Source of the DNA: Umbelopsis ramanniana AG | Taxonomy: Eukaryota; Mucoromycota; Umbelopsidomycetes; Umbelopsidales; Umbelopsidaceae | Assembly (NCBI RefSeq): GCF_025399195.1 | Contig: NW_026252147.1 | Span: 62,001 to 126,000, forward strand | Direction of reading: 5' to 3' | Length of the DNA: 64,000 bases | Shown here: one piece after another, positions 1 through 13,100 of the stretch | Layout of the letters: each line of letters opens with the position of its first letter | How positions within the stretch are numbered: the first letter of the stretch is position 1 | Notes under the pieces: generated by a model | What the model was told of the DNA's origin: nothing | What the model saw: only the letters and a program-made list of their open reading frames with translations | The model's database searches: none | Translations under genes and position numbers: made by a program

Positions 1-2142
1 CACCGCAGGACGGTATGCAAGCTGCACCTGCGAACCCGGCAGATGAATTACAGCAATCACAGCCATCAGCGGCTCTCTCAGCAGCAGCAGCAGCCGCTCA
101 ACAAGCTATGCTCAACAGAAGACGAGGTAGGAAAGGAAACAATGCTGTCATCGATGAAGGGGGTCTTGACTAAACGTGGTATCGTCTTTTTCATGATAGC
201 TTCATTACAAGGTATGCAGATGGCCAATAAGCCACCAACTGGTCAAACACCAAGGATGCCACCCATGACTTTGCAACAGCAAATGATACAGCATCAATAT
301 CAATTAGGGGTAAGTTAGCTCTAGGTTGATGTATTCTTGACGATCCCTTTTCTCACTTCTCTTCCTATTGCAGATACGGTCAATACAAAATTCAAATTTC
401 AGTGAAGCTCAAAAACAAACAGCCATCATGCAATACAAGGAAAAGCTGGCCAATCAGCAAAAAATGGCCATGGCAGACGCGGCTGTTACCCAAAGCTCAA
501 GCATGGTGTCACCAAAAAGTCAACCAATGACCGCCAATATGTTACCACCAACGATACAGCATGTTCCAGTAGGCAATAACCCACTTGCATCTGTCCCCGG
601 AGGACAGCAGCAGCAGCAGCAGCAGAACATGCCCCAAAACGCACTGCAGTACCAACAAATGATGATAGAACAACAAAAGCGCGGACAAGCTAATATGATG
701 ATGGGCCGTATGCCACCACAAGCCATGCAACCTGGTATGATGGGCATGTCACCGCGAATGCAACAGCAACCTGGGCCTAGAAGTCCAGCAGCTCCGACTC
801 CTTCTGTTGCCGGAGGACCGAACGGTGGTCGAAATACACCTCATATGAGCAGCCAGGTGCTGCCATCACCGTCAATCGTTGCGTCTAATAATGCACAAGG
901 AGGGAACGGTATGCAAGGCACTCAACTTGTCAATACCAGTGGGAATTCAGATATGAATAACGTGGCTGATCAAATCAAAGCGTCTCAAATGGACCTGGAA
1001 AAGCGAATCGCCATGACCCATGCTACCATGAATGCTGGTCTCACTGGCTCAGCGGGCAGCCCAGCCAATTCCACTGCACCCAAAATGCCTGCAAATCATA
1101 TGATGGCCAGAGCGCAAATGATGGCTGGCTATGCTGGTATGAACCACCCCGCCACCATGGGTATGATGAATGGAATGATGCCAGGTATGCCTCCTGGCAT
1201 GTCTACTAACCCTGTTCTTCGAGGTGCTGCACCCCCTACCACCACCGCTCAACTGATGCAACAGCAACAGCTCTATCATATGGGAATGAACCAGGTAAAT
1301 GTCATTTCGAATGTTGGAGGGTCCTAAACGAGGCGGGCGGCTAACCATCACTTTTTGTTGGCATTCTTTACTTTTAGGTCATGGGAGGGGATGCGCAGAT
1401 GAGAGCTCAACAGATGCAAGCACAAGCGCAAGCTCATGCTCAAGCACAAGTCCATGCTCAGGCACAACACGCTCAGGCCCAAGCACATGCTCAAGCACAA
1501 GCCCAAGTAGCCGCCGCTATGGCTTTGCGAAACAATCGACCCCCACCCGTCAATGGTATGCAACCTAATATGGTGCCTGGGATGATGGGAGCTGGTACAC
1601 CTACACCATCAGCCGATACGGTAAGTCTACATCTACCATGATGTTGTCTTTTTTCAAAAGGGTATTCATCTCCTTTGTCTACATAGCCAAAGCCCAAGGC
1701 ATCACCGGCCACCAAGACCAAAGCAAACCAGGCCAAGGCATCAGCGAGCACGCCTTCATCGACGCCTGTGCCAGGTCATATCGTATCTCCCGAACAAACG
1801 ACTGTTTCCAAACCACCGGATGCTACCACCCCAGCTCAGATAGCCGCCTCAGCCGCTCAAAATGCAGCGGCTATTAATGCTGGTATGTCGAGCCAAGATG
1901 GTAAAACCGATGTGATGGCCAATGCGTACAAGTCTGGCGATAATGAGAACACAGAGGTAAAGCACACGTCGAGAAGAAGAGGTTCGCGAATAGGGTGTTA
2001 ACGCATGTTGTACTTGCAGACCAATAACTTTTTGGCGGACGATACCTTGATGTTTGATAGCAATGTGCCGCTTCTGGATGATAACTTTGACTTGGATGTC
2101 TTCTTCAACAACAATGACGACTACAGTTTCGATCAGACTTGA
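1..2142 (+). CDS. Q/M/P-rich transcriptional co-regulator, C-terminal part (5' truncated)
   Basis: This gene enters from the left edge. I read exons 3-126, 200-309, 374-1294, 1378-1620, 1687-1956 and 2020-2142, all joined in frame across GT-AG introns, giving about 596 residues plus whatever lies upstream. The protein is low complexity: poly-Gln runs, many Met-Gly-Pro-Met repeats, and an Ala/Gln/His-rich exon at 1378-1620. It ends in an acidic, aromatic tail rich in Asp, Asn and Phe, as activation domains often are. No catalytic domain is visible in the part present. The composition fits fungal co-regulators such as LIM-domain-binding or Flo8/Som1-type LisH proteins, whose diagnostic domains sit near the N-terminus and would be outside this window. 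The family is therefore a guess; the coding assignment is well supported by five consistent introns. Confidence 0.7.
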
Positions 2143-2541
2143 ATGAGTTGTTTAGTACAAGTATACGGTAATCCTGCAAAATGAGGATCCCATTCACAGC
2201 TTCCCCTGTTGTATTATATAGTCTCCTTCCTCTTTTTTTCAACAAAGAAAAATCTCTTGCTTTCTTTTTTTCCGTCACTGGGGGCCCAAGGAAAGACTCT
2301 GTAACAAGTCTTGGCTGTGGTACAATGTTGGTACTATCTGCAATTATAGAACGCTACAAGGAGCCATCTTAGCATGCAATAACAGCATTTTGATTCCCCT
2401 CCCCCCATTTGATAACCATTTCTGTCAAATTGATCGACTTCGGATTGGTGAGCGCACATCACGTGGCAGGACGACTTTTTTTTTTATGGAGTAAGATTGA
2501 ATTTGTCAGACAGACTGTTCGGCATTCACTAGAAACGCAAC
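2143..2541. other. Intergenic region upstream of CIA2
   Basis: About 400 bp between two plus-strand genes. It holds the presumed 3' UTR of the upstream gene and the CIA2 promoter. A TCACGTG E-box lies at 2459-2465, about 77 bp before the CIA2 ATG, followed by a T-tract. No ORF here looks coding. Confidence 0.5.
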
Positions 2542-3045
2542 ATGGCACAAACACTCATAAACGCCAATCCAACTGTTTACAGTCCCTCCAAAACCTCACA
2601 GCGCATTCTCACATTTGAGGAGCAGGACGACAGCTTCGAGGATCCTATTGATGCTCAAGAAATCTTCGACCTTATTCGATCCATCTCCGATCCCGAGCAT
2701 CCTTTGACACTTGAGCAGCTCAATGTCACCCAGTGTGAACATATTACCGTTAGCGATGAAACAAGCCGTGTGTTGGTAGAATTCACTCCTACCATCCCTC
2801 ATTGCTCCATGGCCACTCTTATTGGGCTGTGCATTCGGGTGCGATTGTTGCGCAGCTTGCCGGATAGATTTAAGGTGGATATCCGAGTGCGCAATGGAAC
2901 CCACCAATCAGAAAACGCCGTTAATAAACAACTAAACGATAAGGAACGAGTAGCTGCCGCTCTGGAGAACGACCATCTTCTTGAAGTCGTTAACCAATGC
3001 TTGGCAACCGCTGGTCTTCGTGGTCAAGATACTCCCTCTCCTTAA
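2542..3045 (+). CDS. CIA2: MIP18/FAM96-family protein, cytosolic Fe-S cluster assembly component 2
   Basis: A single-exon gene of 167 residues, close to the usual length of Cia2/FAM96B. The family protein works with Cia1 and Mms19 in the CIA targeting complex, which hands Fe-S clusters to cytosolic and nuclear apoproteins such as DNA polymerases and helicases. Sequence support: the MIP18 domain spans roughly residues 35-155, with the block [13 protein letters not shown] at residues 51-63, then [20 protein letters not shown] carrying the conserved reactive cysteine of the family, and the C-terminal [13 protein letters not shown] segment. The N-terminal 25 residues are variable, as in other members. 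It is the only long gene here with no intron. The start is the first ATG after the T-rich promoter. Confidence 0.93.
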   Translation: MAQTLINANPTVYSPSKTSQRILTFEEQDDSFEDPIDAQEIFDLIRSISDPEHPLTLEQLNVTQCEHITVSDETSRVLVEFTPTIPHCSMATLIGLCIRVRLLRSLPDRFKVDIRVRNGTHQSENAVNKQLNDKERVAAALENDHLLEVVNQCLATAGLRGQDTPSP

Positions 3046-3075
3046 GCTTCATCTGTACCCATTCTTGTAACTGCT

Positions 3076-3102
3076 TTTTTTTTTTTAAAAAAAAAAAAAA
3101 AA
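3076..3102. repeat. Adjacent oligo(dT)/oligo(dA) tract, perfect AT palindrome
   Basis: A run of about 12-13 T is followed without a spacer by about 15 A. The RNA could fold into a pure A-U hairpin just after the CIA2 stop codon, so it may mark the mRNA 3' end. It could also be neutral slippage. Confidence 0.6.
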
Positions 3103-3764
3103 GAAAAAATCCAAACCCTTCCATGCTTTCAATCACAAATTGTAGACAACCCACAAAAAACCTCTCCTCTACCAATGTATCATTCCGCTATCTTGCAAGT
3201 ATTTTATTTTTGTCGTCTCTTGTAGCGCTTGGTTACAGTGGATCCCAAGAGATGTGAAGTGATTGATTATCAGTCAGCATAACATTGTCAAATCAATGCG
3301 TAAAAATAAACAATTTTGCCTATTCCCATCTACAATTCATAAAGTCATCTCATGTCCAGTCACTCTCAATTTCATCACTTGCCTGACTGTGAGGTACAAT
3401 TTAAGCAACGGAATGGCCGTGTGCGAGGCTGAGCTATCCGAACCCGAATTTTCCCTGAGGTGTGGACCCGAGGGTTGAGAGCGACGGATCTACGCTTCGG
3501 CTTCACTTTTACAGTAAAATCAAGCGAGTAAATTTTATATGATGCCCGGGATTTTGTTCTCCATTATAAAGATCAAAGCTATAATTTCCTTGAAAGAGGT
3601 GGGAAGCAAAAAGCTGGCTTAGAGGTTCAGACATGAGGCACCCATGAGTCACACAAATTGAAACCAGCTGCCTAAATTTGACGACTCCGTAACCTTTGCG
3701 TGCGCTACTTGAAATTCTGAGCAAATTTCCTAGTCATCCATTAGCCCAAAAATCAGATCAACGG

Positions 3765-3773
3765 TATAAAAAA
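3765..3773 (+). promoter_or_regulatory. TATA-like box of the alternative oxidase gene
   Basis: The sequence TATAAAAAA lies 55-63 bp before the AOX ATG at 3828, and no other gene start is near. The role is inferred from sequence and position only. Confidence 0.55.
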
Positions 3774-3827
3774 GCATTGGGCACCAGCTTCCATTCATAA
3801 CTTTACCCAACTCTTTCAAAACAAAAA

Positions 3828-5021
3828 ATGCTACCTGCTGTCTCGAGAAACGCTGCCTTCACGGGTATGCGAACGCTCTCCCCTCACATTGCCCGAACCT
3901 CTGTTCGGTGCTTTGGCTCTCTATCCAGTGTTCTTCGCGGCCCCAATGAGATGCGCCCTATCGCGAGTATACCAGACGATATTGCTCGCGAATTAGCAAA
4001 TAGCCATCCTGTACCCATGCGACATGAATTTGCTGATAACCCGCAAAAGATCACTACCGACGTGCTTGAAAAAATGGATATTGGCCTTGGAAGTCATCAT
4101 GTTCCTACATCATTCAGTGATAAGCTGGCCTTTCGACTGGTGAAACTTTTAAGAATCCTTCCCGACACCTATTTCCGGGACGACCATTACATGAGAAGCG
4201 TTATGCTAGAAACTATTGCTGCAGGTAGGGAAATTTGGCTTGAGAATTTTTGGCTGAGTGTCGTGTAATGATGTTGTGATTTTTATGCAACAACAAACTA
4301 ACCAATGTTTCTTTTTTTTTGTTCTGGCTGGCGTCAGTTCCTGGTATGGTCGGCGCGATGCAACGACACCTTCGTTCATTACGAAAAATGACACACGATG
4401 GAGGTTTCATCAGTCATCTGCTCCATGAGGCCGAGAACGAGCGAATGCACCTTATGGTAAGCAAATGGGAGGAATTATTTTTACCTATGCATACCCTTTT
4501 TTTTTTTTGACACATTTATTTGTTATCAGATTTGGATGAAATGCCTGCAACCCAATGCCTGGAATAGACTGTTGGTTTTAGGTGCTCAAGGTGTATTTTT
4601 CAACGCCTATTTCCTCGGCTACATGATTTCGCCTAGACTTTGCCATCGTATCGCTGGTTACCTTGAAGAAGAAGCTGTTATATCCTATACGCATTTCTTG
4701 GATGCCATTGACAAGGGCATCATTGAAAACAAGAAAGCTCCTCAAATAGCACTTGGTAAGCATGGCACCTTCATGAATATTTTTAATTTGTTGGGGACGA
4801 AGCTGACCACTTTTCCAACAGAATACTACAATTTACATCCTGAAGCCAGTGTACGAGACGTTGTCGTTGCCGTCCGTGCAGACGAAGCTCTCCACCGAGA
4901 TGCAAACCATCTATTCTCCGATGTGTTCTCCTCCAAGCAAGTCAATTTACGAGACCAAATCAAAGAACAAGCTGAAAAACAAGGCTCGGCTGATGAAGCT
5001 CTTCGCGAATGCGCCAAATAA
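3828..5021 (+). CDS. AOX1: Alternative oxidase, mitochondrial
   Basis: Exons 3828-4224, 4338-4456, 4530-4755 and 4822-5021 encode 313 residues. The enzyme is a di-iron ubiquinol oxidase of the inner mitochondrial membrane that passes electrons to oxygen without proton pumping. The first 25-30 residues are rich in Arg, Ser and Ala with few acids, as expected for a mitochondrial presequence. The iron-ligand motifs are all present in order: the Glu of MLETIA, the [10 protein letters not shown] box, [18 protein letters not shown], and RADEALHRD near the C-terminus. Intron 3 (4756-4821) is 66 nt with no stop in frame, so a naive translation would insert 22 extra residues before [14 protein letters not shown]-like box lies 55-63 bp upstream. 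Confidence 0.95.
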
Positions 5022-5180
5022 TAGAAATAATTTTTAGAACACGCCCGCCCCTCGTAATAAATGAACCAGTATGTTTGAACAAAGAAGTCCCGTTTTTCAG
5101 TCGCCGACCGCGCTGGGTAGCATGACTTTCTTTCTCCCTCAATTTTCCTTTGCACTGCTTTCTATTGTACCAACTGCGTT

Positions 5181-8100
5181 ATGGGAGTTCCCAAGTTCTT
5201 CAGATGGATGAGGTAGCGTCACTGTTCATACTAATAGTCTATAGTACCCCTTGATTCTGACCTGGTGTTTCAATCAGCGAACGCTATCCACTATGCTCTC
5301 AGCTCATTACTGAGAACCGAATCCCTGAATTTGGTAATGTACACATGCAAAAAATCGCGTAGTACTTTTTGACTTTTTAACTGACCCGACACTTTTTTGT
5401 AGATAACCTGTACTTGGACATGAATGGCATTATCCATAACTGCTCGCATAATAATTCAGACGATGCTCACTTCCGTATTAGCGAAGAACAGATCTGGCTC
5501 GCTATCTTCAACTATGTTGATCACCTGTTCAGAAAAATCAAGCCTAGAAAGACCTTCTTCTTGGCCATTGATGGTGTTGCTCCTAGAGCAAAGATGAACC
5601 AGCAGCGCTCTAGAAGATTCAGAACTGCAAAGGATGCAGAGGATTTAAAGAGACGAGCTTTGGCAAAAGGCGAGGATTTGCCAGATGAGCCTCCATTTGA
5701 TAGTAACTGTATCACACCAGGTAAGGGCCATGAAAAGGGATCATACCTATTGAGTGGGATTGAGCTAATGTTGCTCTCTTCTTATGAACTCCTTTTTAGG
5801 CACTGAATTCATGATCAAGCTGACAAAGGAGTTGCAATATTTCATCAACAAAAAGGTCTCAGAGGATGCCAACTGGCGTGGCATAGACATCATCCTCTCT
5901 GGTCCCGAAGTTCCTGGTGAAGGAGAGCATAAAATTATGGACTTCATTCGATTGTCCAAAGCTCAACCTGATTACAATCCCAACACTCGACACTGTTTGT
6001 ATGGTTTGGATGCTGATCTCGTTATGTTGGGCTTGCTCAGCCATGACCCACACTTTGCACTGCTACGTGAGGAAGTAGTGTTTGGACGACAAGCCCAAAA
6101 AGCAAAGAAGACGTGAGTGATATTATCTAGCGTTGGGGTTTTTAAGTGTGCAACCTCATGCCTTCCTTACTCAACGAATGGGTTGGCCCCATTTTCCCTT
6201 CCTTAGCGTTGATCTCCAAAACTTTTACCTTATGCATTTGTCCCTCCTGCGAGAGTACCTAGACATCGAATTCCAGTCTCTCAAGGAAACGTTAACATTC
6301 GAATACGATCTGGAACGCATCATTGACGATTTCATTCTTTTGGCATTGTTTGTTGGCAACGATTTCTTGCCTCATCTACCGAATCTTCACATCGCCGAAG
6401 GTGCGCTCAGCCTCATGTTTAATTTATACAAACTGGTCCTACCAGTGATGGGTGGATATATCAATGATGGCGGTAAAGTCGATATGAAGAAGTTGGAGAT
6501 TCTACTGGGTCGTCTAGCCGACAAGTTCGAATCTGACCTATTTGAGTCGGAAATGGCGGATGCGAACTTCTTGCGTGGAAAGCAAGAACAAGGTTTCACC
6601 GAAGAGGAGCTCATTTCTCGAATGGAGAGGGCTAAGTTGGATAGTGGATCACGAAAGAAACCCAACAAGAAAAAACTCGGTAAATGAACCGTTCGCGGAA
6701 ATTGATTATGCGCGGATGTCAAGGCCATGTTGTATTTACAAACGGGATTTCCATTTTTTTTTTTATATATAACCACTAGTCATCACCAAGCGACAACAAG
6801 CTATCCTTCAACAAATTAAGGAGTTTTCGCTCAATCGTCGCGGCCATGAAGTTCCAGCTCTTCACTTCCCCTCGCATCTGAAGGCTGGTGACAGGCACTT
6901 TGTTGAAACCGTGGCCACCGATCTCGGATTGCATTATGCTGTAGAGTACGAGGGCGACGGTGACACTCGACATGTTTACATTGATTTCCCGGAGAATGAG
7001 GAAGGAGAAGAGGATGAAACGGAAGACGAAGAAGATCTTGACGCTAGACAACGCGTGTTGGCCAAATATGAGACTGCTGAAGTCATTGAAGATGTTGTGA
7101 CAGAGGAACAGCGTGACTTACAGGAATCGCAACGAAAAGAGGAAATCATGCACGACTGGAAGGTGAATTACTATGGGGTGAGTTATTTTGCATTTTTATG
7201 TATTGCTCTTCTGGTTCTTATCCTTTTTTTTTTGTGTGTGTGCTATAGCCAAAAATGAGTATCGACTACGATAAAAAGGAGCAAATGGACAAACTAGTTC
7301 GATCCTATATCGAAGGTATCCAATGGGTCCTGTACTATTATTATAATGGTGTAGCCTCCTGGGGATGGTTCTATCCTTACCACTACGCACCCATGATATC
7401 TGATCTCAAAGATCTTGACCGCTTCTCGGATTTGGAGTTTACTCTCGGCAAGCCTTTCAAGGCTTATGAACAGCTTATGGGTGTACTACCAAGCTTAAGC
7501 AGGAAGTTGTTACCTGCTGCCTATAGAGTAAGTGTGCCTGCCAAATTCCGCGTGTCGTACTGCCAATAACTGATGCACCGTTTTTTTTTTTTTTTGCGCG
7601 CAGGATTTGATGACGGATCCCACCTCACCCATTATTGACTTCTATCCTACCGATTTTGAGCTGGATATGAATGGCAAAAAGCAAGATTGGGAAGCTATCG
7701 TGAAGATTCCGTTCATCGACGAAGAGCGTTTATTGAGTGCTATGAAATCTCGCGAGCACCGTCTGACCAAGGATGAAGCTTCCATGGAAAGAATCGGCCA
7801 AAATCACCGTATCTTTTACGACGCCAATTTGGAGAATACGCAAGACGAGAATGGCAACGGTACATTGTACCCTAGCCCACTCCCTGGTGTATTCCCGGAC
7901 ATTCATAACTGTCTTGCCAAACAGGTCGACTATCACCTTCCAAGCCTAGACGGAGGATTGAAATTGAGAAAGACTTTACTCAAGGAAACCAACGTGGGTA
8001 TCAGCGCGCTCGCAGGATTTCCTACGCTGCACACTATCCCACATACGGGTTTCCTTGTGCACCATAATGTCAATGTATTTCAACAGGAATCGAAGTAAGT

Positions 8101-9857
8101 AACCATCGGGTTTTTGACAACTGCTGACTAATATTAATATTCCCATTCTGATCCGTTGCGTAGAAACGAATCGGTCGTCGTCAATCTCCAAAACATGTGG
8201 GAAGGCATGGACACACAAGAAATTGCTAAAAGAATCGTTGGCAAGAGGCTTTTCGTTGGTGAGTCCATGCTCTGATTTGAAAAACCAATAATGTTGACGT
8301 CTTACACCTTTTTGTATCTAGGCTATCCATTCCTGCAAGAATCGTTTGTGCAGGCAGTATCAGACGAAAAATTCAAGTATGAACACACCATGCGTGATCG
8401 TAAGAGACTCGTTCTTCGAACTCCTATGCCCGCGAATGAAGTGGATTGGTGGCGCAAGCGATCAGATCGCTTCGAGTACATGGCAAGCAAACGATTTGCA
8501 TGCATTATTGGTCATGTGGACGTTTGTGTCCATGTTCGTCTTCTCAAGGGCATGCGCAGAATGGATGATGGTGCACTTTTGAAAGATTATGACCATCCTA
8601 ATCAGGCAACGATCCTTCCACTGCAAACCTCAGTTCTTAAAGTGGAAAATGAAGACAGACGTTACATCGAGCAACCTTCTCGTCCTGTGGAGGAAGACTT
8701 CCCCACCAAAAGTGATGTGTTCTTCTTAGGAGCCAAATTCTATGGAACACTGGCTACGGTGATTGGTCATGCTGAGGATACCGTTGCGCTCAAGATATTG
8801 GTGCCAAACGATGAACACTATCTGACCGAACCCACATTTGGAAGGGATATAATTAGTGAACACAAGACACGCTGGATTCCTGCCTATGTCGTCGCCAAAA
8901 AGATCGGCATCTCATCATTGGCATTGTCTAAAATTACCTCGTCCCTTTCAGTGCAATTAAGCCCAGATAAGGCCAACCTTGGACTCAATCTCAAGTTTGA
9001 AGCCAAACAACAAAAGGTGGTTGGCTATACTAGGAAGACCAACAATGTTTGGGAGTACTCTTCCAAGGCCATTGACTTGTTGACTGAATACAAAAAGCAA
9101 TTCCCCGATTTCTTTAGGCAATTAGACAAGCAAGCGCAGCAAGGTTAGACATTGTGCTGTGACCATGCGGTTGACATGCCATCACTAATTTGTACTCCTA
9201 TCAGGTGAAATTTACCAGCCCAGACAATTCTATCCTGAACCTGAAGCAATGAAGAAGATGATGGAAATCAAGCAATGGTTGAAGTCTAAAGGCATTGCCG
9301 ATCTTCCCAGAGTAGCGCTTGATGTGGATCGACTTGATTCGGTATGTTAAGAAACCATGCGGGGGTTTAAGTGAGCTGGCGGCATGATGGAGAAAGAAAG
9401 CTGACTTACAAATGATGCTATGATCCGTTTATAGGATATTGTCCAACAAATAGAGCAGGAAGCCATCAAGTACAACGAAGTTTGGGAGAATCTAGAGTTC
9501 CGAAGAGTGATCGTCAAGAACATTCCCCGTCATGTTCTGCTCAAACCGGCGCATGCACCTTACAAACTACAGAATCAAGCGTTTGAGCTCGGTGATCGCG
9601 TTGTCTTTGCTCAAGATTCCGGAGGTGTCCCGCTCGGTCTAAGAGGCACGGTGATTGGATTTGAAGATAAGCATGTCCAAGTAGTGTTTGACCAGACTTT
9701 CATGGGTGGAACCACTATGGGCGGCCAATGCTCTCCTTTCCGTGGCATGACGGTTCCTGCATTCTCAGTCATCAACTTGAGTCAACCGGCATTCTTGAAA
9801 ACCACACAACCACCACCACCACGCCCTATGAAGCCTCATAGATCCCATAACCAATAA
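5181..9857 (+). CDS. XRN1: 5'-3' exoribonuclease 1
   Basis: Twelve exons (5181-5212, 5278-5333, 5403-5720, 5800-6112, 6207-6679, 6780-7177, 7249-7527, 7604-8094, 8164-8258, 8322-9143, 9205-9341, 9435-9857) encode about 1278 residues. Xrn1 degrades decapped mRNA processively in the cytoplasm. The protein begins MGVPKFFRWMSERYP as in all Xrn enzymes. It carries the nuclease acidic residues in YLDMNGIIHNCSHNN, FLAIDGVAPRAKMNQQRSRR, GEGEHKIMDFIR and YGLDADLVMLGL, then LHLSLLREYLDIEF and the second conserved region WVLYYYYNGVASWGWFYPYH. The middle and C-terminal parts contain the PAZ/Tudor and SH3-like segments typical of Xrn1 and not of nuclear Rat1/Xrn2. Rat1 would have a zinc knuckle, which is absent here. 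The acidic stretch near 6990-7050 is a surface loop. Confidence 0.95.
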
Positions 9858-10121
9858 AGAAAATAGTGATGTTTGGTTTCCTTTTTCTTTTAATTTTTGT
9901 GAAAGTGTAGCAACAGCGTGGGTTTGGTTGGGGGGTGCCCTTCAACTCAGCAGCAACATAAAGCGGCGTTCGTCACACATTTTTTTTCCTGTCCTTTTTC
10001 TTTTTCTCTCTCCAGTTTTTTTTTCTCTTTTCACCTTACATTGAGGAGGATCTTATTGCTCATTGTTTGGTTTTGTTGAAAGCGTGGATACCTCATATAC
10101 CCTCCAGGCCAGGATGCAATA

Positions 10122-13100
10122 ATGGAAAACACTTCACTGAGTCCAGCTCCTGTTGAAGCTCAAGCGCGTCAGAAACCTTCAGGCACAAAGCGAATCAAGA
10201 TCAGCCGGGCGTGCGATGAATGTCGTAAAAGAAAGGTAGGTTTTATTGCAATGTCTGAGACTTTGGGCTGGCCTCAAAACATTGGCTAATGCCGTCTAAA
10301 TACACTGTTTTTTGATACCAGGTAAAATGTGATGGTGCTCAGCCATGCTATCGATGTCGCAAGTCGGAAACTCCATGTATCTTTGTCAAATCTGCCCCAC
10401 GACGTGGTCCTCCTAAGCAGTATGTAGAGTTATTGGAAACACGATTACGGATGGTTGAAAAAGCTTTGACTTTTCTGGAAAAGTCAAACGATGAGCATAG
10501 AGCCATGGGCGATGACGATGAGGCAGACTGGGATCAACCCAAGTATGGTACGCTAGGTTTCATAGCAGCATGTCTATCCCCAAGCGCTTGGTTCTAATCC
10601 TCCCCTCCCCCATAGACTCTGTTCCTACAGATATTTACACAGACATATCGGGTCCCATGTGTATCGGTGACATTGGCCAAGCCATGTATGTAGACGAATC
10701 CAATACCCAAGACCACCAGTTACTGGAGCGAACGTTGCCGCATTTATCAGATACCCCCATGCTTTCGTCCTTTGCCGTCATCCCTCCTGAACTCATAGAT
10801 ACCTATTTTGATGCGGTTCATCCCCATTTTCCATTGCTACACAAATCATCCTTTTACGCTCGCTTGAACGATCGAAACGCCACCCATTCGCTGATTTTAC
10901 TGAATGCCATGTGTGCTGTTGCGGCTATTTGGCATCGTCCACCTCTGGCTACCCCAGGAGCCCCAGGCATTCAATTCTATCAACGAGCATTTTATCTCAT
11001 TGACGATTACGCCGATACACCCCGCATATCCACCATTCAAGCCCTGCTATTATTAATCAAATATCAAGAATACCATCGAAGACCTGGTTTCTTTTGTAGA
11101 CCTTCCCTGTACATGCAGATGGTCGTACAGATGTGGAATGACCTTGGTCCTATATATCCCCCCAAATACACTACCGATGTTATCGAACTGGAAGTTGGAA
11201 AACGTACTTTTTGGATGGCCTATGTCTACGATATGATGATGAGGTAAGGGGCAAATTAGGGTGGACCCTCCATGAGTCGTTTGGAGCCTACATCTGATCA
11301 TCTTTTTTTTTTTATTTTGGTCACGTAGCGTCGAGCAGGGACGAGAGCCAGGCTTCATGGATATCGACTTCACCCCAGAAGATCCCCCTATAAATACCGA
11401 AGAGGATGCAGTCGAACAAACCATCATAGATCATCATCGGTGGATGTTTCAGCTGGCCAAGATCCTCGGTTCAACCCTCAAATTCGTTCGTTTGATGGCG
11501 GGTAGACGAAAACCCTCAGTGCAGAGAAGTAAACGTCAAATACTGGAAGAAAATACTCGGTTCTTGACATGTCGGGTCAACCTGGATAACTTTCTTCAGT
11601 CGTTACCGTCATCCTTGGTGTATATGCCATCCAACTGTGAGCCGTCTTACCCTTCGGCTAAAGCTACTTTTTCCTCCCCTTTCGCCGCCTTTTTACACAT
11701 GACATACCATCTGGCGGTCATTTTGCTTCATCGCCCATACACTATGTATCCCTTAATACAGCTGGAAGAACTCGACGCCTCTTATCCACACCGTGAAATC
11801 TGTGCAGCGTCTGCATCTCATATCACCCATATCGTATCTGACTTTGTGAACCAAGCCGACACCCAACAGTTTATGCGATGTATTCGAGGTGCCCAACACA
11901 CCATCCATTGTCTGACGACCGCCATCACTGTACATAGTAGTCTAATGAATACTTCTGTCTCTGACCAAATGGCTCAGGTATCCAAAGAGCAGTACGAATT
12001 AACTCTTTCCCTGTTGCGGGACATTGCTATGGAATCACCGTCCCTGGAATTTCAAACAAGGTTCAAAGATGCCGAACTGACCTTTTTATATGGTCAAATG
12101 GCAGTGAATCCATCCGATACCACTGGTTCACCTGGCGTTCAGGAGCGACAGGTTACCCCCGCTGCATCGATCCCTGCCCCAACCTCGACGCAAAGCACAG
12201 GTCGTCAAACAAGGGCGCAGCAGCAACAAAGACGCAATTCTGGCCCAACCATGACGATGCGCCAGAATAGTGGTGGCTTACCAAGAATGGGGTCTAATAT
12301 TCCAATGTCCGTGGCAGGAACGGATCGACGCATGAGCGCAATTTCTCCCCAACCTTCTCATACCCCAGCACCGTATTCCATGCTGATGCAATCCAGCGTT
12401 GCTCTCATGGGGAATGATGCTGCCAGTCGGTTTGCCGCTATGTTTCAACAACCACCTCAGTGGCGTGGATACCCTGCATCACCACAACAGATGTCAGGCG
12501 GACAAAGTGGTGGCGTGATGGATCCAACGGTGCATTCTCGCTTTCTAAACCACCTACCTCCTCATTTCCAACGTCCGTACGATGATTCATCAGCAGCCGC
12601 TATGCAAGCGGCCATGATGAACAGCCCTGTGCCTATGCGGACACAATCTGCAACTTACCGGATGGGAAGTGGCGGGTCGGGACGTGCGTCTACCTGGTCG
12701 CAAGGCACCGCTCCCATGTACGCATACCCACAACAACAGCAGTCACGGCCCACCTCACAACTGCAAAATAGCGTGGCTGCGTCCGACCCTTTGATGATGT
12801 ATGGTTCCTACTCACATCAGTTGCTGCCTAACGATGGTGGATCTGTCAACCGATCTTCCAGTTCTAATCCTGGCGGGCCAACTCCTTCACGAACGACCTC
12901 CAGTTCAAGGGCAACCCCTTACTCAACCCAGAGAAGACCTGCCACCATCGGTCATCACCGAAGACATACTATATCTGATTCTTCAAAACAAATGACGATT
13001 GAAGGACTCTCGGATGACAAATTGTCCCTCTCACGTAGACGAGCGCGTGCCAATACCCGATCTCAGTTGCTGCCTATGACGTATAGTCCTTTGACAGACG

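Larger units (their letters stand above)
3046..3827. other. Intergenic region between CIA2 and alternative oxidase
   Basis: About 780 bp without a convincing gene. It starts with the CIA2 3' region, which contains an oligo-T run followed directly by an oligo-A run (about 3076-3102). The rest is the promoter of the alternative oxidase gene, with a TATA-like element at 3765-3773. Confidence 0.5.

Noticed and set aside
601-640. CAG repeat tract considered as a microsatellite or mobile remnant
   Set aside because: It is an in-frame poly-Gln run inside a coding exon of a Q-rich regulator, an ordinary feature of this protein class.
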